DNA of 64,000 bases, taken from Malania oleifera (lineage: Eukaryota > Streptophyta > Magnoliopsida > Santalales > Ximeniaceae). The notes below the pieces were generated by a model, which saw only the letters and a program-made list of their open reading frames with translations, was not told where the DNA came from and ran no database searches. The stretch covers positions 16,026,049 through 16,090,048 of the forward strand of contig NC_080422.1 in assembly GCF_029873635.1 (NCBI RefSeq), given 5' to 3'. The position numbers and the translations under genes are program-made. Each line of letters opens with the position of its first letter. The stretch's first letter is position 1. Below, one piece after another: positions 23,997 through 34,980 of this stretch.

Positions 23997-24550
23997 TGTT
24001 GAATCTATGAGTTCGATCCCTTTTTGATAATGACAAATCACTTTGTTTCTTACCCTTGCATTGAGCATTTGAATAGGATTAACTCTTAGCATGCACGGAA
24101 GGTAAGGACAAAAGGAAGCCATACGGATCTCAAAGATCTAACCACAGGATGGCTTAAAGAGCAAAAGGAATGAAGACCAAAATTTTTCAATTGTATTATT
24201 TTCAATTTTTGGGTATGTAATATTGTATGTGGTCAGTAATAATGCATTTGCATGCATGATAGGATTTAATGCTCAAAGGCCGTAGACTGACCTTAGGTCC
24301 CTAAACACTTCATGAAAAATCCCCTAAGCTAAAATGCTATAATTATACAAATAGGGATTATCTTATTAGGTCAAAGTTGGGCATACCTTGATTTTTCAAG
24401 GGACTCGGTCGACCAACCCCTTAGCATTATAAATGCCTCAGTTGACCGATCCTCTTTGCCGAGCTGTTAACCAAGCCTTGGTCGACCAACCCTAAATAAA
24501 CGCATTGTCCTCAATCGACCAACTGTTAGGGTTTGCATTTTTAGCATACT
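23997..24550 (+). repeat. Partial SIRE-like LTR (J1)
   Basis: Starts TGTTGAATCTATGAG and runs parallel to 25261-25775, including GATCTAACCA(C/T)AGGATGGC, CCCTAAACACTT and GCATTATAAATGCCTCAG. Homology stops near 24550. It is the first quarter of the LTR only. Confidence 0.8.
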
Positions 24551-25260
24551 CATTCTAAAGTCTTTATGGCTCTAAAAGTCTTTTTACTTTCTCACACTTA
24601 TTTATGTACTTAATATCTTGTGAGGAATAAAATTGCCATTTTTTTAAAATGCATGTTCAAACTATTTATGGATCACAACGTGAACTGCCTTGGACTATAC
24701 TAAATACATTGCATGCGTGTTTGTAATGCCTCCTACATGGTTGATGTAGTGATATATATTGGGTGCTTGATTTGAATGATGTGCAATACTGTAAACTGCT
24801 TACTAAAATCAATTAGGTATTTGATGTACATATTTTTTTTGGGAATTGTTCTATTTTCAAATGGGATGCTGCCGATATTACGTAAAATTCCTCCCAAAAT
24901 TAAATCATGTACTTGAATGACTATGATTTGATGCATACCATGATTGTGTTCAACTGTTTTTTACAAGTTATGTTTCTCTACCTAAGGTTTACTTCATTGC
25001 TCATGCTTTTACCTTAGCCTTTTTTGCTGATGCCAAAAGGGGGAGAAGTAACTTAGCAAAATTGGGAAAGACAACAACATGATATTTAAGCTATATTGAT
25101 TGCCATAAGTTGAATGTATGATTGATTGTTTTTTGTCTTCTTTCCATATATGATTGAACTTCAACATTAAGTTTTTATTTAATGCATATTCTTAGGGAAA
25201 GCCTTTTATGGCCTTACTCATTTTTGCTTGTGTATTTGTCATCATCAAAAAGAGGGAAAT
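24551..25260 (+). other. SIRE-like 3' internal tail with polypurine tracts
   Basis: Not LTR sequence. It contains GATGCCAAAAGGGGGAGAAG (25030-25049) and ends CATCATCAAAAAGAGGGAAA (25240-25259) directly before the next LTR. These two blocks are landmark features of the 3' end of SIRE/Maximus elements, the last being the polypurine tract. The junction with J1 at about 24550 marks a large internal deletion. Confidence 0.72.
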
Positions 25261-27348
25261 TGTTGACTCTATGAGTCTGATGATCTGAGCATTTGAACAG
25301 GATTGACTCTTAGCACGTGTGGAAGGTAAGGACACAAGCAAGCCATAAGGACCTCAAAGATCTAACCATAGGATGGCTTTTGAAGAGCAAAAGGAATGAA
25401 GACCAAAATTTTTTAATTGTATTATTTTCAATTTTTGGGTCTGTAATATTGTATATGGTCTGTAATAATGCATTTGCTTGCATGATAGGATTTAATGCTT
25501 AAATGCCATAGACTGACCTTAGGTCCCTAAACACTTTATGAAAAATCCCCTAAGCTAAAATGCTATACTTATACAAACAGGGATTATCTTATTAGATCAA
25601 AGTTGGGCATACCTTGATTTTTTAAGGGACTCGGTCAACTAATCCCTTAGCATTATAAATGCCTCAGTCGACCGACCCTCTTTACTGGGCTATTAACCAA
25701 GCCTCGGCCGACCAACCCTAAATGAACGCATCATCCTTAGTCGACTGACTTTTAGGGTTTGATTTTTCAACGTACTCAGTTGACTGGCCAAAATAACCTA
25801 AGGAAAGCCTCGGTCGATCGAACCTACGAAGGTTTAGAAATCGCTATTGGCTCAGTCGACTGCTTGTTGTCTCAGTCAACCGAGCCTCATTTATTTTTTT
25901 AAAATATTAGAGGGCTCAGCCAATCGACCTTGTGCTTGGTCAAACGAACCTCTAGGGCTTGTACTGTTTTATTGCATGGTCAAGTGACCGACCCTTTGGT
26001 CAATCGACCGACCCTCTCGGGTTGCCGAATTTTTATTGCGCTAATCAGGGTTATTTTTTAATTAAAAAAATTTTAAAACTCCCACCGTGTCCCTAACAGT
26101 CATAATTTTTCAGAAACTTATTTATACCCCATCACTTCTTCTGATTAGTAACTTGATTAGCAAAAATTCTCTTTGAAATTATTTTGTGCTCTCAATGTTT
26201 ACATAATTTTCAAGCATATTATACATACTAATTTTCATTCTTTCTTGCTAAGATTTTTTTTTTTTAAGAAGAGAGCACTATTCTTTATACTCCCTAGTTG
26301 CAAATCAATTGCAGCTTGAAGAGAGTTTGATTTTCATTATTGTGGGCATATTCATATATCATCTTTTAGCTTATACTCTCACATATCCGTATACATTTAA
26401 AAATATTTTTTTGAGGGTTAGCTTTGAGATTTTTCCCATATTATTTCTTATTGATAAATATTGTTGGAAAAATCTCCTTTTAAGCTTGTGAGTCTTTTGG
26501 CATTTTCATTGTAAGACTCAAGAACTCTCTTTGTGCTTATTGCTAAAAATATTTTTGTGAGCTATATCTAACATCTCCTATACTTTATCTTGAAAATAGT
26601 TTTAGAGATATTATTGTAAGCATTAGATCTTTGAAGAGTTCTTAATATAAAATTTCTTTTAACTCAAAGATCATTATCTCTTACATATTGCTTTTGCGAG
26701 ATATATTTACATAGACTCTATTGAGCATAAATCTTTATCATACAAGAGTGCATTGGGTATATTGTGGTACATATTTTCTTAGTATAGAAGCACTTGTATT
26801 AGACACAAAATTTATATATGTTGATTGTATTCTAGGCGTGGCCTGAGAAGGTGGTGATTTAGCCTGTAAGGATCAACTGTATAGGTTAAGCTCAGCCTTG
26901 TGAATGTGAGCTGGGGTTTCCCTCGCCCAGCAAGTAGAGGGTATTGTAAACATTGTCACTCCACCCATTAAGTAAGTATTAGTGAAATCCTTGGGCTAGT
27001 TAGCTTGAGGCGGGAATGTAGGCACAATTGTTGAACCTCGATAACATATGTGTGTCACTGTTCTTTTATTTCTATTTACATTCCTATGCTTACTTGCTTT
27101 TCGGTATTTGCTGGATTCTTGCCCTAATATTTTAATACACTTTTATGTTTGCTTGAGAAATACTAGAACTGCGTTATCTGTCTAGCATATCTAATCATCC
27201 TTGTATTTGTTGAATTGGAAGTGTCTAGAAAAGACCTTAGGTTGAGTTATACTTATTGTGGATTGAATTAGAATAGAAGTAACCTAAATTTTTAAATATC
27301 CAATTCACCCCCCCCCCCCTTCCTCTTGGGATTACACCAATTAAATTA
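25261..27348 (+). repeat. SIRE-like LTR (J2), full length
   Basis: About 2088 bp, beginning TGTTGACTCTATGAGTC and ending near ACACCAATTAAATTAA, with a C tract at 27308-27319. Palindromic GTCGACCG-type repeats lie at 25630-26030. It is preceded by a PPT and followed by a PBS, so it sits as a shared LTR between two internal regions. Confidence 0.82.
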
Positions 27349-27350
27349 AT

Positions 27351-27490
27351 TGGTATCAGAGCCTCGTTGCACTAGACTTAAATGTTTTTGCTAAAGATCA
27401 TAATGGCTCATATTAAAGTAACCCCATTTGAGGAGGGACACTCTTCCACACGACCTTCTATTTTATGTGGTGTTAATTACAAACTGCTTA
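27351..27490 (+). pseudogene. SIRE-like PBS and gag N-terminal stub
   Basis: PBS TGGTATCAGAGC at 27351-27362, then a start codon at 27403 with MAHIKVTPFEEGHSSTRPS and FCGVNY-type continuation (LCGVNYK). This closely parallels the gag start of the SIRE-like element at 61674. Homology ends at about 27490, so only some 28 residues remain before unrelated sequence. Confidence 0.8.
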
Positions 27491-29258
27491 TGTACCTTTT
27501 CAAGATCAGGTCATTACGTAGTTTATACTTAGCATTGAGTCTGACATTTCATTTGAGACAACAGTATGCACCAATCTAGTCAGGACTTTTAGTTGGACCG
27601 TAATGTAGGCCAGGGGGTATTGGTTAAAGAAGAAAAGGGTTAAATTGGGCTCAAATTATGTTGATGTTATAAAGGGTAGTCATTGGTCAAAGATAACATA
27701 TGATGTATGTCCCCTATTTTTCATTCTTCTTCTTCTTTCTTCTTCTTCTTCTTCTTCTTCTTCTTCTTCTTCTTCTTCTTCTCCTTCTTCTTTTACTACA
27801 CCTTTGGCTTTTTCTTTTCTTTTTTTTTATGAAGGAATATTAACTTCATTTTCATTTAGACTCCAGTTGTGACTAATCTTTTTAAAACTGCCCCAGTGTG
27901 GGGTGTGATCCTTGACGGCTAAATCAAGAATAAATGTTTCAAACTCAAAAGGGCTAATAAGGGATTTTTCTTTTCTCTATTTTTCCTTTCAGGTAGCAGG
28001 AAAAATAGTCTGTCATCCCTTTGGAAGTAAACATCTCCTCAAATGACTTGTTAAACACTAAACGACCCACCCAAGTTAATTTTCTGGTGAACTGAGTTTT
28101 AAGAAAAAGTTGGCTTTAACATTTAAGCTCAAATTGGTCCACAAATGGTAAATTAATGTTTGGTTCTTTATGGGAAAATTGGTCGACCAAAAATGGCCAC
28201 CCTTCATTTGATATGGATGTAATTGTCATACTTTTAAGACACTAATCATGACAAAGAAGATGAAGACTGGAGACTTTGTTCATTGATTTCATAGAGCAAA
28301 TATAAAGCTTGATAGGTAGTTTCTATCTGGCTTTCCTAAAACTCGTCATTATCGACAAGGCTCCTTGACCACATCTTGCAGTGGGGTCCTTACTAAACTC
28401 CAACTTGGAGGCTTTTCCTTCATTTTTTTTTTTTTTTGAATAGATTCACAAAATCAATTAACTACTGGCTCCAAATCCTTTGTTCTGGTATAATCATTTC
28501 ATGTGTCAAAGCACAAAATGCAAGCTAAAATAGAAAAAATTTGGCACAAGGTGATGTGATGAGACTGAAATTCATTTCATTTAATTCAAAATGATTAAAA
28601 CAAAAAGGACTCATAGAAGCATCCCTCTTAGCACATGATTCATTTTTCGACATTATTTTTAATCAATCCTTCGATCTGATGGTCTTAACTGCACCCCCCA
28701 CTATGATTAGGCAGCTGATTCCCCAGTATACCAGGCTCTTTGGCATAAAATACCAACCATCTAGCGTCTCTCACTGATTGTACTTTATGTTTAAATGCCC
28801 AGCAGCAGTTAATGGTGTGGCTAGGGGAATTGGCAAGATATGCGCACCGTGCATCTGGGTGGTACCATTATGGGGGGATGCTGCACAACCAATCTAGGAA
28901 TAATCAAGACGAGCTTCCTTTCAAGCAATTGGGGGAACAATTCTGAATAGGACATGGGAATTGGCTCCACCCTATCACGACCCTTTCCATGTGTCTGACC
29001 ATTTTGCTAGGCTAGTGTAGGCCTAAAAGAAACAATTGGAGGTCTTATTCCTGCATGTGCTATCTGGTCAATGTTGTGTCCAAAAACGAAATTGTTTCTA
29101 GACCCTAGGTGCTAGCCCCCCTAACAATGTCATCCTCAAATCATCTAGGCTTCTTTGTTTTTCTTTTTATCTGACCAATCGAAAAGGCTTTGTTCTGACT
29201 ATGTACACTTTGCTTTCCCAATATTGATTACCCCTTCAATTTTCTTTTTGGTGACTGC
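27491..29258. other. Probably decayed Tat-like sequence; (TTC)n
   Basis: No clear gene. A (TTC)n run lies at 27725-27793. A CTGCCCCAGTGTGGGGTGTGA block (27887-27907) contains a CCCCA/TGGGG inverted repeat. As the adjoining minus-strand gag at 29259-30161 would continue leftward, this may be the decayed remainder of that element, but I cannot identify pol domains. Confidence 0.35.
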
Positions 29259-30161
29259 CTAATCGGGACCACTCTGAGGGGTGCTTATGAGAAGATGGTC
29301 AACACAAGGATTTTTGAGAGGGTTGTCAGATGAATAAACTGCTTTTCTATTTTTAACCAAGTGGTGACCCTGTGCTGTCGTCTCTTTCCCTTGATAAGAG
29401 TATCCGCTCACCTTCTTCCCCATATTCTGTAAAGTTAACTTGTCTAGAGCTATATGATTGTTGTATTGAGCAATAATGGCACGGGCTAAGTCCCTCCATG
29501 TGTGAATTCCCACTCGACTATACCAATTTAGAGTTTCCCCAATTAAACTATATTGGAAACAATGGATGAGTAGGTTGTCATTATCAGAGTGTGCAGCCAT
29601 CTTCTGAAGATACATCCTTAAATGAGTTAACGGACATTCAGACCCAATAAACTTCTCAAATTCTGGGATTTTGAACTTCGGGAGGAGAATCCAATTCAAC
29701 CCTGAATAAGGGTTAAAAGCATCCCTTGAATCGAACATGTTTGCTTCTTACAACTGTTCTCCCCGCATTTCACTTTTATGATTCGTTTCCAAACTAGGGG
29801 TTTGTTCTATATTTTTTTCCTTTGCTGTTGCCCCTTCTTGGACATCAAGATTGATGACTAAAGGTGTCTGGACATTACTCTTCAGTTGGGGTCCCAGGTC
29901 TTGAGTCGTCAGGATAAATGTGTGAAAGCTTGGGCCCAAATCGATTAACAACTCCGCTGACTGTGATGAGAAATGCTCACTAATAAGTGGTAACAAAGGC
30001 TCGCTTTCAACTGTCTTTTTTGGAGATTGCGTGGTTTTTCTCAAATAAGTGGCTATCTCCAAAAACTTACCTATCTGATCCTTAATCTCCAAAAAATCTT
30101 GACGGATGTTCTCATAGCTTTGCTCAAGAGCTCTCAAGCGGCTTTCCTGCTGCTTCCACAT
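29259..30161 (-). pseudogene. Tat/Ogre-like gypsy gag with one in-frame stop
   Basis: Two open stretches, 29748-30161 (137 codons) and 29259-29738 (159 codons), are in the same frame and separated by a single TAA. The first begins MWKQQESRLRALEQSYENI, a likely coiled coil. The second carries a Tat-type gag core: LPKFKIPEFEKFIGSECP, HLRMYLQKMAAHSDND, LLIHCFQYSL, LNWYSRVGIHTWRDLA and LQNMGKK. These match the order in Tat/Ogre gag proteins. After KKVSG the frame diverges, so a small indel is likely near 29400. No linked LTR is identified; ATH2 inserted 178 bp upstream. Confidence 0.78.
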
Positions 30162-30339
30162 GATTCCAACCTTTCATCTAAAACTAAAAGGAGGTAGAGA
30201 GATTGTCCTTGCTCTAGTTAATGATGGCATCTCAGCCCTTGACTCTACCACTTTGGCGCACTGATTACAAAAAGTTGGGATGTGATTGCTAACCCATTGG
30301 AGATGACTATGTATGCATGGATATGTGTACATGACTAAG
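30162..30339 (-). other. Leader side of the Tat-like gag
   Basis: No gene seen. It ends at CTAAG (30335-30339), the presumed target sequence of ATH2; the matching copy would lie outside the window. Confidence 0.4.
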
Positions 30340-31919
30340 TGGTAGGCTCACCAAGGCTTAGGTCCTTAACTACCAAAGATAAAATTTATACTACCTAACT
30401 ATCCCAAGTTCTGTAGAAAGTGGGTAATTAGGGTATCAATCCAGGGAGATTTAAAGCGTATTTATGAGGCTTCTTCCGAATTAGTTTACTAAATCCTTGT
30501 TATGAAAAAAAAAAATGAGATTTTTTGTGTTGTTTTCTATCCAACTACTATAAAGCATTTAAATGAAAGCATGTAAATATATATTAATTATACTCCTACA
30601 AAGCAATGGTTAGACATGAATATACTTTAGGATGTTGTTTTTCTTACTCTACGTTCAGTGATTTTACTGTACTAAACTAATCGGAACCCAGCTAAACAAT
30701 CTAAGGAGTTCTTCGATGGCATCAAGTAGCAAGGGTGCACCAGCCGTCCAGAGCACGGTCAGGAACCAGAGTATACTCTATCACAAACGAGCACGAGAAC
30801 CTTTATGGGAGACTGTAGCCTAATAAGTGTACTTGACTGAAGCAATAGAGATGCTAATCTTGTCACTAAACATCATCAAAATCTAAACCATAAATGAAAG
30901 CAGTAGATGAAAGCTATAAAGAAAAGCAAGGAAAGACAAAGCATGTAAAAGATCATACCTTTGCATTCATCACGTCTATCACTACACCAAGAAGTACAAC
31001 TGAGTGATCATGTATTATACACTGGAGAACACATGAATGCCATTGGTTGTCACAGGTCGTCAGAAACTTTATGCACAAACTAGAAATCTACACTACTCCT
31101 ATTCTAACTTGGCTCTTAATGACATCCTAGGTATGCCACTAACCTAAGAGAGGCCAAAGAGGAACCCAGAGCTTGTGTTTGTAGCGAATATTTATAAGCT
31201 TTTGGGTTTACAAGGTTTGTTTTATAAGTTAGGAAAGTTTGCAACAAATCTCGCGCTGAAGATCATTGCTATCGACCAAGTCACCCCTCTGTCATTCTTG
31301 TGCACGCCCTAGTTGAGACTCGCGGGAAATCAGGCATTGGAATCTTTTATTTCTTCGATTGCATCATGCCTCAGGGTCTTACTGGTCAAGATGATGGTCG
31401 AGACTTGCAAGATCTCAATGTTCAGGAAATCTCAGGAACTCAAAATGGTCGCCCCTTAAGGTCTCTTGGTCGAACACTTCATCAAGACTTTCGATAATTC
31501 TGCTCTCAGTTTTGTCTCAGTAACTCGATGTGGTTTCCTTGAAGAGTCACTTGGTCGAGGACTTCATTGAACCTTGTAGCATTCTGATCTCAATATGAAC
31601 CTTAGAGCCTGCAATGGAAGACTAAGTCGCCCTTGTGTGTTGTTTGTCGCACCACATGGTTGAGTATCATCTTCTTGTCCTCTAATGATCTAAAGCTTCC
31701 GAAGCTTAGTTGAGCATCCGATTTTGAGCTTTGAGTCTTCCAAATCCTCCTTGGATTCTTGTAATGCCTAACTCCATGGTATTAACTTGTTTTTCCTAAA
31801 AATACAAACAAACCTTGCATAGCTCTGAACAATGATTAGTCTGGGTAAATACATAGAAAAATGAGGATAAACAAAGATAATTGAGGGTCTAAAATCATGT
31901 ATTTTAGGGACTCATCACA
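30340..31919 (-). repeat. ATH2 3' LTR
   Basis: 1580 bp on the minus strand, TGTGATGAGTCCC...GAGCCTACCA. Its 3' third matches the partial LTR at 59085-59521 (for example CTACCTAACTATCCCAAGTT, TTCTGTAGAAAGTGGGTAA and GAGTATACTCTAT), which identifies both as LTRs of the same element. A PPT-like AAGTTGAGGGT precedes it (31920-31931). Confidence 0.85.
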
Positions 31920-33540
31920 ACCCTCAACTTACACTTTGCTAGTCCTCGAGCAAAGCAAAATCTAAGAAAACTACTAAATCCTACCTACATCCTTTTTCGC
32001 AGGAAACACGATTGCATTTACCGTATGCAACAAGGCTTTAAACCCCTAGGTTGATCCTAGTGGACGAGTTCTAGTCTCGTAAGGGGTTTTTAGGGTGATG
32101 CCCACAAACACCCATTCAGTAAACAAAAAATAAGAACACATGCAACATAATCATACCATTTTACATACAGAGATATAACCTTATTACATATAAATTCCTT
32201 TATACATGACTCTATTATACACACACTCCGCAACAGTTCAATCATACAAAGCTCGGCACAACATGGCTATCTCAATACATAACTCATAGAGAATCAACCC
32301 ATAATTATAATTCAGAGTTAATATTAGCATGTAAATCTGAGTATGAATAGGCCACTTCACAAGGCATGTGTAAGGTATATCATTTGTCTCACTCAGAGTG
32401 CTCTAGGACACCTACAGAACAGTCATCTTGACTCAGCCTCACTTGTTTATTCCCTCAAAAGTCACTCAAGAAAATGGGTTCACTCTCATATGTGAGGAAG
32501 AGTGTCATGATAAAATGTCCCACATATTTGAAGAACTATCGCTAGGAATGTGGAGTGCACTAGTCTTATAGGAAAGGAGTCCAGCCCTTACTGAGGCGTC
32601 GGGTCCTACACCCTAACATCTTCTCACTTACTCACCACATTTAATCGAGACCACCCTAAATGAACTTATTCCCAGACTAAGTGTGAATTCAACAAGTGCA
32701 TTGGTTAGCAGAAGATCCTTCATACATGCAGAATTGTAATGTCGTGTCCTTAACTTGACCTTTTTATATTTGCTCGGAGCAGGTGTATGTTTTTGTTTTC
32801 ATTTTTATATGCTCAGGCTTTTCGTCCTTTTTCATTCTCTTTCTTTACATGGTCAGTTAATACAATCATTACACTCCTATATTGTCTTCATGTTTCCAAT
32901 GGGAATGTAGCTCGAATAGCAGTCCATGGGACAAGTCTGTTTCTACAGATGGCTTAACCTTCATGTCTTGAGCAAGGTACAAAACCTAGATTTATATCTC
33001 CCCACTTGATGTCACTTCTAAGTTAGGAATTGCAAGAACAAATACAAGTTGGCAAAGGAAATCCAGCAAAAGAAAGAAGGTTGAGTTATATAAACTCAGA
33101 GTTTGATGTCAAAAACTTGAGAAATGAACGAACAGCTCAACGGTGCCTTACAAGGTGTCAGAGTCACCACGGGTGTTCTCTCAATGCCCTCGAAGAACCC
33201 AAAGTGCTATACATCACGTGTAAGTGTGTTTTTAGCCCCATGAAGTACCATTTAAATACAAGAGTTTGCACAGTAATATTAAACCAAACAACCCACTAGT
33301 CAACTAACTGGAGTATTATCAAGTTGTCAGCCATGTTATGCAAATTTTACACAACTAATTTACTACATTGTTAGTGAGCATAATGAAATCATGTAGCTAA
33401 GAAGCCTATGCATGTAACACTAGGTTATATAGGTGTATGTAGAGGGTATAAAATATATGTTAACATGGTTCACTAGAAATTTTTTTTTTTTTTTAAATTT
33501 TAAAATGTGTCATTTTTGTGCATGAAATGTGCCATGCACT
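31920..33540 (-). other. ATH2 3' internal region
   Basis: Non-coding tail of ATH2. The minus strand reads CTCGAGGACTAGCAAAGTG before the PPT, a familiar Athila/Tat 3' landmark. The region matches the ATH1 tail in opposite orientation. On the minus strand its start (about 33541-33570) encodes a FSEDIEALSWGWG-like end, the counterpart of the ATH1 FHFSWGW block. Confidence 0.75.
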
Positions 33541-33940
33541 GTGCCACCCCCACCCCCAACTTAGAGCTTCAATGTCCTCACTAAAGTGTAGAAATAATGG
33601 AGCTCGAGCATTGGAGAGGACAATGCATGGTGCCAGTAATAACAAGTAGTGTACCTGCAAATTATAATACCTAGAAGGAGCATGCACAGATACATTGTAG
33701 CACAAAAGACATGTATATCAAAAACACCATGTGCATTAATTCATATTTTGGGCAAAAATTTCATAGAAGGTATTACGAGTATGGAGACAGCGACAGAAAC
33801 ATGGTGAACCATGGCAAGAAGGAAAAAAGGAAGAAAAAAAAAATGTGCCACAGAGGCACAATACAAGACCCAATAGTGAATGACACGACTATGTTGATTT
33901 TATTTGGAATCAGAGTCAGGATCTGAATTAGAAGAAAACA
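33541..33940 (-). other. ATH2 internal sequence, no clear ORF
   Basis: Links the unassigned ORF to the conserved 3' tail. A 70-codon minus-strand frame (33493-33705) crosses into the tail but has no recognisable domain. Confidence 0.4.
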
Positions 33941-34374
33941 TCAGTGGTTTGGCCAATGTTGTGTCACTGGTTGGCGCCGTTTCCCGCAGGTAATGAAACC
34001 GGCGGAGAGAAAGTGGAGGTTAAGCCTGACGTGGTTGTAGAACTTGAGTGGCCTCGGCTGATTAGGTATGGTAATTTGTGGGAGGGGTTGATATGATGGA
34101 AAGGAATATGGCAACGGTTGTAGGATAGGCCTGGGAGCTGGAAGCTTTGTGGTGGGATCATCGGTGACCTCCAATGGTGAAATATATGGCATGGTAGGTT
34201 GGAATCTCTGGAATGGTAATGGGTTAGGAAACCGAACCTCGTGCAGCTCGGAGGAGAGTCGTGGGGGATATGCAACGAATGCAGACATTTGTGAATCCTC
34301 AGACAATGCCCATGGCATCATCAAGGGTTGTGTCAAATCGGTTAGCCATGGTGCCAACCCTTTGCGACAGTTGG
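33941..34374 (-). pseudogene. Unassigned proline-rich ORF of ATH2, C-terminal part
   Basis: Minus-strand open frame of 138 codons containing PLMMPWALSEDSQMS, PLPFQRFQPTMPYISPLE and a PAPRPILQPLPYSFPSYQPL proline-rich stretch. It lies after protease in the position where pol would normally follow. The upstream half is at 48675-48992; TEK1 inserted within it at GTTGG. I do not recognise the family. It could be an element-specific second ORF or decayed sequence kept open by chance. Confidence 0.45.
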
Positions 34375-34942
34375 TGTAACGATCTGCTAAAATTCTATAT
34401 ATATATATATATATATATATTTAATAAATACTATAAAATTCCACTGCTCTGATACCTTCTAATTAATATAAAACCATCAACCTAAGTAGCGAGAAGCTGA
34501 ATTCATATAACCATAACCATATACATACAATACAATACCAGAGTACTAGATTATTCTCAAATTACACATATATAACTGAACTAGACTTCACAACAGCACT
34601 CCCTTCCCCAAAAAGACTCACCCTACTAACAGGCCTTCACTGTAACCCCCTCTATCTGTGAGCCTGATCTACTCGCCTAGTTAGATCACCTGAAAAATGT
34701 TAATTTATTGGAATGAGACATCATTCAGTAAAACGAAATATGCTATCGCTAGTGTGTGGCAAGTGAGCTGCATGCTAGTAAAATCTGACTTAGAAAATAC
34801 CATAAACAACAAAGCTGAGTCAAACTTGTATACCTGTTGCAATATAAATCATACCTATGTTGCTTAACATAAACTGATTTTTCTAAATAATTATTCATAA
34901 TACTGCTAATATCTATTGGTATGACTATTTTCTGTAAATTTG

Positions 34943-34980
<38 letters not shown>

